64,000 nucleotides of DNA from Costus lasius (GCA_027563935.2 CM050452.1:34914850-34978849), one strand, 5' to 3'; shown: positions 1 to 10,740, counted from the first letter of the stretch. The notes: generated from the letters alone by a model not told the origin. Numbers and translations: made by a program.

Positions 1-1807
1 TACAACTTGGTTCTGTCAATTTTCTATTTGGATCATTAAATTTTATTCTAGGATATGGCTACTTTTCTTAAAAAATTCATTGGCTGCACTGTTCGTTTTC
101 TACCTGTTATTGCTTCTTTTGTCTCCAGATCTAGCAATCTTCAAGAGCAACTATCTTCCACCTCTAGCCACCACTACATCTGCCTCTGACATCACTGTAT
201 TCAGCCGTTGACACTGGATTATACCATCAGCAGATTCTTACTTTTTCTGCTGCCTCTTGTTTTATTGATTTTATTTATGCAGCAGACTCTTCATTAGTGA
301 CTAATTTTTTTATTTATGCAGCATTATTTCTGGCACCCACCAGCCGACGATCTCACCTCCAGGACTGTAGTCTCTAGTAGGCCACTAGAGATTACTCACC
401 CTTATGTCGGCACCATCATCATCATTGCTAGCAGCTTTTCAGCTAGCATCTGTTCCACCTCTGCTTCTCAGCTGCATCAACTTTTTCCACCAGCAATCTT
501 CTGGACCATCGATGATATCTCTGATTCTTCTTTGAGAAAATTATTTTTATCATTATTTTTGTTAGGGACTATTTTTAGACTGAGCCTTATGTATCTTAAA
601 TTGTGCAGGTAAAATTTTCAAAAGGCATACCTTTGGACTTTGCAGTATTTGCCCCGACACTATTTTTGGTCTGAGCCTTATGTATTTTCGGTCAGAGCTT
701 GCCATACAGTTTTGTGAGTATTGCTTACACTCTCTTGTAATTATTCGATTTGATATGATTATCTACGCTTTTCTTCTCTTAGATCCATCACTTTACATCC
801 ATTGCATTGTTTGAGCCTTATGTGATTATACAGATCTATCACTTTTCATCTTTTGAGTTTTTGAGTTTAATGCTTCACACCTTTTGCATTGATTTTGACA
901 TACTGAGATGCTTAAAATTTTTATGACTCAAATTCATGTGATGAGAGATGTGTGAATTTTCTATCATGATGAATATGTTCATGCATGTGATTAGGACTAG
1001 ACCTATTGTGTTGAATTTATTTCTCTAATACATATCCATCTATTGAATTTTGACATTGGTTGATGCATGAAATTTTGGGTAGATGTATTATTTGAGGAAT
1101 AAGATCTAAAGGTGAAACTACTCCTTTAAATAAAATGAGCATATGAGTATGATTACTAAATTGATATCAATTGATCAACCTAGTAGATGTTTATTCTATC
1201 TTGCTATTTGTTGGGAAAGAAGAATCCAAAATCCACAAAAACAGTGAGAGACTCCCCTACTTGGCACTATGTAAAATTGATAGTGGTACCTAAGACATGG
1301 GTTGAAGTCTATAAAAAAATAATGAGTGTGAAAAATAATAAGACTCCTCTACTTGGCACTGTGTAAAATTGACAGTGGTACCGAAGAAAGAGTTGAAGTC
1401 AAAATAAAAGGTGTGTATCTATGTGGGTACATGCCATCCATGCAAAAACAACAAAATACATGAAAACGAAAAAGAAAAAAAAAAGAAAAAAAAATTGTAT
1501 GGAAAAAGATCTTGGAAACCCAATTCCTGTAAACAAAAGCATGATAGATTTGAACTGAAATTGGGTGAAGTCATGAGGTTGAAGTTCTATTTATTGTACA
1601 AGTTGTAAAGTTTTATTTGATTGAATTGTGGATCTACAGGGTTAAGTTCTAAGGATGATATGTTTATTTGAAGTTTTGTAAATCAATCGGTGAAAATTTT
1701 CATTGATAGGTTGTATTTTAGAAATTTATTGAGCATGAAAAGGTTATTCTTTTAATCAAATTTTAATTTTTGCTTGAGGACAAGCAAAGTTTGAGCCTTA
1801 TGTATTT
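1..1807 (+). mobile_element. 3' internal region of an Athila-like Ty3/gypsy element (element K)
   Basis: Non-coding AT-rich sequence that runs into an LTR at 1,808. It shares landmarks with the region before the LTR at 10,121: the phrase around 1,245-1,300 and again 1,340-1,395 (CTACTTGGCACT, then TGGTACC, then GTTGAAGTC) recurs at 9,725-9,785. A purine-rich tract (1,771-1,789, containing GAGGACAAGCAAAG) lies just before the LTR, where a plus-strand priming tract is expected. The same tract appears next to the other Athila LTRs here. No ORF looks genuine; the lysine-rich frame near 1,411-1,608 is low complexity. GAGCCTTATGT occurs four times (about 591, 673, 811 and 1,792). Assignment rests on the junction with the LTR, not on coding sequence. 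Confidence 0.6.
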
Positions 1808-2062
1808 TGATGACACCAAAATATATAGTATATTTTGTATCATTTTAGATATCTTTTCATGCTAAATTGAGGATCTTTTACTTGTTTTTATGCTGAATTC
1901 ATCAAATATTGCGAAGTCTACTTCTATTTTGGTTTTTCATGATTTTCAGGTAAAAAGGCACTATTTTGAGGACTTTTCGAGCAAAATCAAAGGCATCAAA
2001 GAGTTCTCATCATCAAGAGGAGATCACACGTCAAATTTCAGAAGAATCAGAGCTTCAGGGAA

Positions 2063-2385
2063 AATTATGGCACCCCCAACATGAACTTTACGGTACCATA
2101 ATTTGGAGTTTTTCAACACAGAGAATTTCGTGAGATTACGGCACCGCCGTAAACATCTTTACGGTGCCGTAATTTGGGAAGATTTTAACCAGAGTTTTCA
2201 TGGCGATTACGGCACTGCCGTAACAAGCTTTATGGTGCCGTAATGACAGATGATTTTCCACCCGAGAGATTTCAAAGATTACGGCACTGTCGTAATGATC
2301 TTTATGGGCCGTATTTTGGTCCAGAAACTTACAGAAGCAAATGCGGCACGGGCGTAAACATTATTATGGCCGTAATTCCAAATCA
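2063..2385 (+). repeat. Palindrome array, class 1 (ATTACGGC...GCCGTAAT), in LTR1 U3
   Basis: About five units, each a near-perfect palindrome such as ATTACGGCACTGCCGTAA followed some 5-8 bases later by a second half-related palindrome (TTTACGGTGCCGTAAT). Unit starts are near 2,135, 2,206, 2,279 and 2,340, with a degraded unit from 2,063. The array ends roughly 100 bp before the promoter position, so it lies where enhancers of an LTR usually are. The spacers between units are not conserved. Confidence 0.85.
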
Positions 2386-2718
2386 AAAACGTGAGTTTTC
2401 CGCGGCAGAAACTTGCGCGGACCATAACAGAGCTCCAAATTGAAATCTGAAAGATGTTTTGGACTCGAATTTAAGAGGAGAAGACGCACGAAGTGGAAGC
2501 CCCAATGTTTATCCAGTATCGAAGGAGCAATTGACAGAGAGGCGGTTAGGATTTGGCCTCACACCGAGAGGCGTATAGGGCACCTCTTGCCATGATTTTC
2601 ACTCAGAAGCTTCGCCTAGAGGAGAGGAGGACACACCAGAAGTTTCAGAGCAAAAAGAATTCAATTGGAGGAGGAATCAAGGAAAGAACGCCGCTGGCAC
2701 TCTTCATACGTGTGATTA

Positions 2719-2742
2719 CGGCTGTAATTTCTATTACAGCCG
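2719..2742 (+). other. Conserved leader hairpin of Athila LTRs
   Basis: CGGCTGTAAT, loop TTCT, then the exact reverse complement: a perfect 10-bp stem with a 4-base loop. Counterparts sit at the same relative place in the minus-strand LTRs at 13,929-13,948 (8-bp stem), 23,431-23,452 (9 bp with one G-T pair) and 28,294-28,315. It lies downstream of the inferred promoter, so it would be in the transcript. Function is not known. Confidence 0.7.
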
Positions 2743-3156
2743 CGTTGTAAAGTTTATTTCTTCCTTCTCTTCAATTTCTGATACTTTGAAACTATGGTTG
2801 ATTGTATTTCTTTCTCCATGCAAGCTTAAACATATTTGGGACATGGGTGTAATCCCCTTGATTTTATATGATTAGATAACTTTTTATTTCGTCTAGATAA
2901 TTTTGCCATGATAATTTTACCTATGTGATTATTGTTCTAAATTTCTCCTTAGTTTACTTCTTGTCATCATATTTAGAGTTCTCGCAATAAGGACCGAAAG
3001 GTGACTTGCTTGAGAATTAGAACCCTAAAATTGATAAATAGGAACTCACCGTAAGAGATTAGGTTAAAGTTCTTATTTCTTTATTTTAGTAGTCTTATTG
3101 CCATGTTGATAATTATGAACCTAGGATTAAGTTAGTGTGTCAAACGTGGAGATCTT

Positions 3157-3385
3157 GCACGAAAGTGAGGATCAGAACGTTGGAGAACCATAGGTAGAAC
3201 TTGTGTTGAGACTCGGATGCACGAAAGTGATCCTTGAGATTCCACTTGTGATGATCAACAAAGAACTCGGATGCACGAAAGTGATCCTGAGTTCTTTGAT
3301 TGATGGTTTACTTATTTACAACGTTGGGATAAATCTTGCGCGAAAGCGAGGATTGGTCCCTACATGATTGTCTGCACGAAAGGGA
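3157..3385 (+). repeat. Five dispersed GCACGAAAGTGA motifs in LTR1
   Basis: Copies at 3,157-3,168, 3,219-3,230, 3,273-3,284, 3,338-3,349 (GCGCGAAAGCGA) and 3,374-3,385 (GCACGAAAGGGA). Spacing is 62, 54, 65 and 36 bp. The reverse complement recurs in the minus-strand LTRs from 13,300, 22,790, 26,020 and 63,880, often as ATCACTTTCGTGCATCCGA. The motif is conserved while flanks vary. Confidence 0.8.
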
Positions 3386-3678
3386 GATAATCTTTTTATG
3401 AAGTAAATTAAGTCTTTATCATGATAGGATTTGATTGACGACCTTTTATTATATCTAATAATTGAAATTAAGGTGGATGAAACCCTAGTCCCAATTTATC
3501 TCTCTGATTATTTTTCCGTGTGTTTATTGTTTATTCGCATCATACTCGGTTTGCTTAGCTAGTAAAAATATAACTATTTGGTATTTAACACGTAGGTCTC
3601 TGTGGGATCGATATTTTCTTTATTACTTCGAGTATCCGTGCACTTGCGGACACTACAAGTTTAGGAACAACAAGTTTT

Positions 3679-3696
3679 TGGAGCCGTATCAGGGGG
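3679..3696 (+). other. Degenerate tRNA-Asp-type primer-binding site after LTR1
   Basis: TGGAGCCGTATCAGGGGG follows the LTR end by six bases. The better-preserved site of element D (25,725-25,744) reads TAGCGCCGTTGCTGGGG on the minus strand, preceded by the same AGTTTT spacer. Several mismatches make this a relic. Confidence 0.55.
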
Positions 3697-3789
3697 TGAC
3701 AGATCCCTGTGTGCTAAACAAGTTTTGGCTGCGACTCCTTAAATTAGTCTACCTACTTGTATTTAAAAGTATGTCCTTTCGGATCACAT
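3697..3789. other. Short unassigned stretch
   Basis: About 90 bp between the LTR1 primer-site relic and an inverted LTR fragment. I see no ORF, repeat or recognisable motif in it. Confidence 0.5.
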
Positions 3790-5061
3790 CAAGAATAATA
3801 CCTAATCTCTTACGATAAGTTCTAAACTCAATGATTCTAGGGTTCCAAATTTTGCAATCAACTTCTCAGTCTATTTCACAATATTCTAAAACATGCTGAA
3901 AATATGAGACTAAGGAGAATTATAAGAAATCATCACATAAGTAGAATTATCATAACAAAATTATCCCGACGAAATTAACATTGTCTAGTCATTTAGAAGT
4001 TAAGGGGATAACACCCCCATGTCCCATATGAAGGTTTAAGCTAGCATGATGGAAGAATTACAGCAAAACATGGTTTTAGAATGATTAGAAATCGATGAAC
4101 AGTGGCGGCATCCACGTTTTTGTTGATTTCTCCTTCAATCGATCTCCTTTCACTCTGAACCTTCTGTGGTGTGTTCTCCTTCCTCAGGTGAAGCTTTCTT
4201 GTAAATTTCATGGCCGGAGATGGTCTGTGCGATGAACGGCGACGAACCCTAATGCGGCGATTCTTTGAAATTCCCCGTGAAGTGTTAATTAAAATTGTTC
4301 CTTTTCCTTCGATTATCTTCCCCTCCTAATGCTGAGTCTTCCCCTTTTTATGGATCTTCAATTGGTGTCCTAAATCTCGAGAAATCATTTTTTAAACTTT
4401 CGGCAGAAAAATCAGAAATCTGAGTTGATAATTATGGTACCGTGATGAACATTATGGTACTACCGTCGTGGCTTCGGAGGTTTCTGTAAGGATTTCGTCC
4501 AAAATTATGGCACCGTGAAAATCCTTACGGTAGTGCTGTAATTCTTCCGAAATCTCTAAAAGTTTCTATATGAAATTGGACCTAAATTACGGCACCGTGG
4601 AAAGTGTTACAGCAGTGCCGTAATTTGTCCGAAATCCTCTGAAGTTTCTACCTGATTCTGACCAAAATTATGACACCGTAATATTAATTACGGTAGTGCT
4701 GTAATTTTCCAAAAAACTCGCTGCAATTTGCTGCCGTGAAATCCATTACGGTAGTGCCCTAATTTCAGATTACGGCCGTAAAAATAATTACGGCACTGCC
4801 GTAATTTCTCTGGAAAGCTTAGTTTGTGTTGAAATTTGATGTTCAAACTCCTCTTGATAATTAGAACTCACCCATGCATCAAAATTGCTTGAAAACGCGT
4901 AATAATGATGCCTTTTTACTTGAAATTGATCAAAAACCAAAGAAGGTGTAGATTCCGAAGTATTTGGCAAATAAGGCATAAAAATAAAACAAAAGAGCAA
5001 GATTATGACTCAAAAGGTTAGTTAATCAGTACGAAAACCACTATGAAATTTAGAGTCATCA
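3790..5061 (-). mobile_element. Truncated, old Athila-type LTR (LTR2)
   Basis: Reverse-oriented relative of the LTR at 22,517. It starts in the middle of the LTR (the sequence near 3,795-3,815 matches the one near 23,105), so roughly the first 580 bp as read on the plus strand are missing. It ends AGTCATCA, matching the GTGTCATCA terminus of its relatives. It carries a class 1 palindrome array (4,432-4,803) and a TATA-like CATAAAAAGGGG on the minus strand near 4,346-4,358. More diverged than the other copies and lacking one terminus, so probably among the older pieces. Confidence 0.7.
4432..4803 (-). repeat. Palindrome array, class 1, in LTR2
   Basis: Units such as ATTACGGTAGTGCTGTAATT and ATTACGGCACTGCCGTAATT repeat about every 70-90 bp. 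It occupies the same place relative to the LTR termini as the array at 2,063-2,385, on the opposite strand. Confidence 0.8.
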
Positions 5062-5765
5062 GCAGCACAGTGCACTCACCACCTGTGAAGTCTACTGTGC
5101 CTTCAGTTAATCTGGGTTTTCACGAAAATTTTCATGGAGTCAAGATGGTTTCAGCGGTTCTGGGTGATTTTTAGTACTTCGGTATTTTCAGTTTCTTACA
5201 GTACACTTCACCGCCAGGTGAACCCCGTGGGGTTCACCCGTGAAGCCTACTGTATCATATCAGAGTTAGAGGATTTTAGCCACAGCAAGCATCACGACTT
5301 GGTGAACCCGATGGGGTTCACCCGTATATCTGTCGGCGCTGAATGCTTCCAGAAAGCTTCACGGTCAGGGGGTTCACCTGTGAAGATCAATAGACCGGTT
5401 GTGCTCCCATCCTCACGCAGAGAGCTACACGGCTTGGTGAACCCGGCTGGGTTCACCCGTGCTTCTGACCATGCATCACCCGGGTTATCCCTAAAGTACG
5501 GGTAGGGTTCCCCAATCCCGCATGCCGCCGCTCGATTCTCTCCAACATCTTGCTCCAGCCGATGAAACTTCTCTTCCTCCTTCCTTAAGGAGCCACTCTC
5601 CCCACAGCCTTGACCTCCTGACAAGTTCGCGCCACCCCAATCTACACTTCAAAGCACTTTTCCAGTTCTCTTCTTGCTCACCAATTTTTCTGCTTCAGCC
5701 TATTCGATTGGCTGAGACTTCTCTGGTTTTCTGGTTTTCCTCTTCATCTCCGGCAATCTCATCAA
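5062..5765 (+). mobile_element. Athila-derived leader with class 2 palindromes
   Basis: Non-coding sequence before the ORF-1 pseudogene. It holds palindromes of the form GGTGAACCCC, two variable bases, then the reverse complement: at 5,217-5,238, 5,301-5,322 and 5,436-5,457, with a half-unit near 5,366-5,377. The same palindrome class forms the array in the LTR at 10,386-10,618, so this may be an LTR fragment of the same subfamily. The pyrimidine-rich stretch 5,520-5,765 leads to the ORF-1 start codon at 5,766. Short frames crossing the palindromes on both strands are by-products of the repeats. Confidence 0.55.
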
Positions 5766-8700
5766 ATGGCACCGAGGAGCAAGGCCATCATCTCCCATCG
5801 CCGCGATCCGAGAACTATGTCCGACTCTTCAACGGAGGACGACGAGTATATTCCGCCTGAGTCATCTCCGCCTCTACCTGCATCTTCTGCTAGTTAGCCG
5901 ACACAACCTTCTTCCTCTAGACAACAGCCGCGTCCATCTGCTCAATGACCTCAAGCGTATGTCTCTCCACCGAAAGAGTTCGGTATAATTTTCAGGAACG
6001 CAGAGCACGAGCAGAACTACAACCTCCTTCTCCATTGCTGGGTGCTCAACACCCGTTATCTAGACAGAGGAACGCTTGCTATGCTTGGCCTGTTAGAGGA
6101 TGTTGAGCTGATGTATTCGAACATCGGCTGGGAACAATTCATGCGGCTGGCCACACCTACATACGTTGGCCTCACCTTGGAATTCTTGAGCTCCCTAGAC
6201 GTGAAAGCTGACGTTACGCTTGACCAAGACTTGGGGCCCATCTCCTTCCGCCTTGGAAATATAGAGCACTGTCTTTCTCTCTCCCAGCTCTGCCATGTTT
6301 ACGGTTTTCTAGAACCATGCACATGCAAAATACCGACGGAGTTCAGCGAGCAGACATTTTGAGGGGCGATTACCAATGAACATATTTATTCATCTAGAGT
6401 TGCCCGGGCATCAAGCATCTGCAACCCGGTGATTCGCTATGTTCACCGTGTCCTCACGCACACCATCTTCGGCCGCGGGGAGAGTGACTGTATGGTTCGC
6501 CAGTCCGAGATCTTTTATTTATGGTGCATGCTTAACAGTTTCAGGGTCGACTCAGGGTTTCACCTCGCAAAGCAATTTAGCCGTATTACGCACTGTCGCA
6601 AGGGCGTAATAGTTATTGGTGGGTTAATTACACCTTTGGCGGTTTCTCTTGGTATCATTCCCTACGGCACGGCCGAGGCTAGTGGGAGCAACCAGCTCGA
6701 GATCAAGTCGTATGTCTCCATGAAACTCATCGTTTGCCGGGGTGACTCCTACTGCCTCACCTACAAAGAGAGCCAGTTTTGCTTACCGCTGTCGAATCCT
6801 GAGCGCACCACTGTGCGCATACGTGAGAACTGGCACATCAAGCCGATTGTCGACCCACAGCCTGATCTAGTAGATACTGCACCTCCAGCTCCCGACGCTT
6901 TCTATTTTGGCGGACCCTCTGAAGGTGAACCTTGCGAATAAGCATCATACCAGATCATTATAGCAGCGGAAAAACAAGGTTACCAAGAGGATCGCATGTA
7001 GAAGATATGATCAACCTTATAAAACAAACTTGCATGAAGCAAGCGTGAGGGTGTTACCATGGCCATGAGAGGCGACTTGGAAGATGAAAGGGCGAGCGGC
7101 TCTTCTCCAAAGAAGTCGCACACAAAAAGACGATGGCTACTTCCTTGTACTCTTTGTGCTAGCAAAGCCACTCGGAGTCCTTGATCGTGTGAAGAGATGT
7201 TTTCTTCCTTTTTCTAGCCGAACTCCCTCTCTTGGCATGAGGACAACCAAAGACGAGAGCTTGAGGAGCAAGAGGCGAGAGAGACGTAGAGGCGTTCTCA
7301 CGTTCGAAAACGTGGGGGGGTTTTCCAACAAGGAAAACGGCTTCTAAAAATAGTAAGCATTAACTCCTCATTTTACTCCCCTTGAAGCCTTCAATCAAAA
7401 CTCCTCTCCCCTTTGAACCATATGTTCACATAAGTGAACCGGTTCAATTCCATTTGGTTCAAGGACCAAATCGAACCAGCCATGGTCTAGATCTCTTTGA
7501 ACCTCATGGTTCAAGATCTAACCACACATCTCAATGAACCTCTTGATCTCTACGATCAAACATCAATTCTCCCGATCGAAGCTTACCGACCACATGCCCT
7601 AATCAATCAAACATGATCAGACTAGATCTCACTTCCAATCAGAGATTAAATTGCTTCAAACTGAACCAGAACAATTCAGTCCACACGATCTGACATAAGT
7701 AAGCCATATCATCAAATTGTGCGACCCTAAGGGTTTCCTTCAATGTCGGTAACGATAACTTACATTATCACAACCAGAGAGGGGTATCTAGCAACACATC
7801 ACTGTCTCCCGATATGAAGGAAAGAGTCTTCCAAGACTACTCCCAAACCACAGCACAAGTGTGAATCCAATTCACTCAGTATACATGTTCCCTTTGCCAC
7901 TGGACGTTCTCATTGGACAAGCCTGTCAAGCTTGTAATTCCAACATGATGAGAATGGTTAGATCAGATGAACATAGTCATCTGGGTATGGCCATACACTT
8001 TCTCAACCATCTCATCCAGGGGGCCCCTTTAGAACATCACTCTCCAACTAGGAGAGGCAATCCTATATCTATCACTAGTGTCCTAACATGATTCATGCCC
8101 ACTATCCAAGATAATCTGTAACCATTATCTTTCAAATGATATTGAACTATCTCAATATAATGTCAATCATCACTTAGAAATACAAGTGATCTCAAGTCAG
8201 AGGGAATATACCACTTGCTTGCTTATAAGGATTTATTCACATTGTGACAAACAATTGAACATCCTAAGTAGGGTCTGTCCAGTACATCCCATGCACCTAA
8301 GTGTCTAAATCTTATTCCATACTCGAAGCATCCTATAAGATTAGAACACATATTAGTCTCAATCATACCAAGGCTGTCTCATGTTCACCATGATATCTCG
8401 ACTAAGGACAACACTGAATGTCAGCAAAGCTGAACATCATTGAGACATTACTCAGAGGTATACATATAACAGCAGATAATGCAACAATCTGAATAACAAA
8501 AATTGCCTTTATAAACATATACAGTTTATACATGATACTGATAACATCCCAAGGCCTCAAACATTAGCCTTAAGGGCATACCCCAACACCCTCGTCTTCA
8601 GACTCTATGATGGCTGTACTTTAGGAGATTCGCGAGGAGAAGCTACATCAGTGGGAGGTTATCGATCAGATGGACTCCACCATATCTTCTATGCACCAGG

Positions 8701-8930
8701 AGCAGTCTTCCCGCTGGGAAGCTAATGAAGCCGGAATGCAAAGGCAGCATAAGATGTTCAGTTCTATTTGGGAAAATCTATCCACCATGGACGATCGGTT
8801 AGCCTTCCTCAACGAGGAGAACCTGGAGCATATTCCAGTTTCTACTAACGAGGAAGATGAGCCCGATTTTAATATGCGCGGTAAGGGCAAGAGCTCTCAG
8901 GCTTCTGGCTCTAAACCGCGCAAGAGGTGA
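5766..8930 (+). pseudogene. Athila ORF-1-like protein gene, interrupted and with four stops
   Basis: One reading frame runs from ATG at 5,766 to 6,919, is broken by a copia solo LTR, and resumes at 8,594 to a stop at 8,928-8,930. With the insertion and one CCCTC copy removed, the two parts are in the same frame and total 497 codons, a strong sign of a single ancestral gene. In-frame stops remain at 5,895 (TAG), 5,946 (TGA), 6,360 (TGA) and 8,622 (TAG). Visible features: acidic, serine/proline-rich N-terminus; a middle with RYVHRVLTHTIFGRGES and FYLWCMLN, which I recognise as typical of the Athila ORF-1 / 'putative plant transposon protein' family; and a Lys/Ser-rich end. It lies just before a 3' region and LTR, the env-like position in Athila. 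Its function is unknown in the family. Confidence 0.75.
6920..8588 (-). mobile_element. Copia solo LTR (same family as elements A and B)
   Basis: Reads TGAAGG... to ...CCCCAACA, the reverse complement of an LTR that starts TGTTGGGGTATGCCC. It is 1,669 bp long and flanked by a perfect CCCTC duplication (6,915-6,919 and 8,589-8,593). No internal region or second LTR is present, so it is a solo LTR left by recombination between two LTRs. It splits the Athila ORF-1 pseudogene. ORFs inside it (for example 7,861-8,091) match equivalent frames in the other LTR copies and are not genes. Confidence 0.93.
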
Positions 8931-10120
8931 TAGTTCCCTTAGAAGGCTCCGCACCTCCATCCGCTCCACTCACATATGCGACTTCGCATAGAGGACTATG
9001 CGACATTCAGAGTGGGTGAGCTGTCCTTACTCCAGTTTCTTATTTTTGTTTCACTGTGGCTGTTTTGACTTGTGACTTTCCATGGTTTTGGTATGCTAGT
9101 TTTTGGTATGGATGTTTTTTGTGATGGATGTTATATCTTGGCATTGATTCATGGGCCTGGTCCACATCTTCAGGCCCCACCCTCTGGTCATGTAAACATA
9201 TTGGGATTTACTATCTCATCTACTTTAGTGTTCTGCCATAATTCTGATATCTATTGTATGGATGGTTGAAGAGTTTGCATGCGGTTATTGTAAGGGGTAT
9301 GTCACACTATTATTGGTTGATAAATTATCTACTGATTCATTTCATTAGATGATAGCCTTGTCCCATGATAGCTTTGCAAAAATTTTAAAGTTGACCACAT
9401 GTTTGGTTATGAATAATCAAAACTTGTTGAATAATGTTCCAGTTAGAAAATTACTTAATAGTCATGTCAATAGGTTCTATGAATTTGAAATCTTCTAATC
9501 TGGATTGTTTTTAGGTTGTTCATTAGTAGGTCAAATATTATTATGATTGTTCAGTTAATTTTAGCTTGCAATTTACATTTGATTCCTATTAAGATGTGCA
9601 TTTACTCATTCATTCCTTGATTTCCTTTCTATTGATGGGGAGATACTGCATTTGTCTAAAGAAAGGATATGTTATCTTCTGAAACATTTTAATTCAAAAA
9701 AAAAAAAATTCTGTCACACTTAGATTCCTCTACTTGGCCCTGCGAAAAATTGGCAATGGTACCTAAGGATATGAGTTGAAGTCTAATGCAATTATCAGTA
9801 TATCGTATCCTGAATAAAACACTTGAGTTAACCCCGACAATATGAATTGGATGGATAGGAATTGCATGAGTATTGTGTGTGCTTGGTAAAATTCTATGTT
9901 TACTGTTGAATTGGTTAACATCTAAAAAATATGGGACCAATCTGGTGAATGCTTGAGACAATTCTTTTAGTTGATTTCTTTTGATTAGACCTTGGATTGC
10001 TAATAAATGTTTTTCTAACTTGGGTTCGAACTTCAACGCAAATGATTGCTTTCATCCCAATCATGCATTTCAACTTATTTTATTACTTGAGGACACGCAA
10101 AGATTTAAGTCTGGAGTGTT
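8931..10120 (+). mobile_element. 3' non-coding region of the ORF-1-bearing Athila element (H)
   Basis: No coding frame. Around 9,718-9,785 it repeats the landmark seen in 1-1,807. An A-run lies at about 9,697-9,709. The tract GAGGACACGCAAAG followed by TTAAGTCTGGAGTGTT (about 10,089-10,120) immediately precedes the LTR and fits a plus-strand priming tract, closer to a purine tract than in element K. Confidence 0.65.
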
Positions 10121-10385
10121 TGATGTCTTGCATTTTAGTACAGATTTTTATCATTATTCCATGATGAATCTAGGCCTATTTTAATGTTTTTATACTCATT
10201 TAAAGCTTATTTACTTAAAAGCTTCGGAATCTTCACTTTTTCTCGTTCTTGTGATATTTCAGGTAAAATCTCCCATTTTTAAAGTCTTTTGATGATTCTA
10301 AGGTCATAGGATGATTCCCTATGAGAAGACGAAGCTGCCCGTCAAATTTGGGCTCAATCGGAGCTATTTTTGGACTTCATGGCCA

Positions 10386-10618
10386 GGTGAACCCCATGGG
10401 GTTCACTGGGGCTTTTGCTGGTAACCGGAACTTACAGCGTAGTTCACTGGTAGGTGAGCTCCATGGGGGGTTCACCATTGATCCTTTCTGGAAAACTCTG
10501 CGAGAGAACTCACAGAATATTTCACCACCAGGTGAACCCAGCGGGGTTCACCGGTGCTTCTTTTGCGACAAGACAGCACAACAAGCTTCACCGTCTGGTG
10601 AACCCCACGGTGTTCACC
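10386..10618 (+). repeat. Palindrome array, class 2 (GGTGAACCCC/GGGGTTCACC), in LTR3
   Basis: Four units at 10,386-10,406, 10,453-10,476, 10,531-10,552 and 10,597-10,618, spacing 67, 78 and 66 bp. It lies 120-355 bp upstream of the TATA box. Same position in the LTR as the class 1 arrays, but an unrelated palindrome sequence. Confidence 0.85.
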
Positions 10619-10740
10619 TGTGATACTTACGGAACAACCCGACAGCCATTCGGATTTTTGAAGATTTTGAGCCCAATTCATGTCCAAATCTATTAAGAGA
10701 GGACTTTTCGGAAAGCTTATTCAGAGGAGAACACACAGAG

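Larger units (their letters stand above)
1808..3672 (+). mobile_element. Athila-type LTR (LTR1)
   Basis: Begins TGATGACACC and ends ACAACA, so it has TG...CA termini. The same start and end bound the LTRs at 22,517, 25,751 and 13,017 on the opposite strand. Order inside: palindrome array (2,063-2,385), a leader segment with a hairpin (2,719-2,742), five GCACGAAAGTGA-type motifs (3,157-3,385), then the conserved end near 3,630-3,660 (CACTTGCGGAC). Length 1,865 bp. Where the LTR at 10,121 has a TATA box before AAGCCCCAAT, this copy has a degraded GTGGAAGCCCCAAT near 2,490. A priming-tract-like sequence lies before it and a primer-site-like sequence after it, so it may serve two elements. Confidence 0.85.

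Noticed and set aside
1411..1608. 65-codon lysine-rich frame
   Set aside because: Caused by an A-rich low-complexity run; no domain and no conservation in the related 3' region.
5217..5457. Evenly spaced palindromic repeats that resemble a CRISPR array at first sight
   Set aside because: The sequence is plainly a plant retrotransposon region; units vary, spacers are unequal, no cas genes are present, and the arrays lie in LTR promoters.
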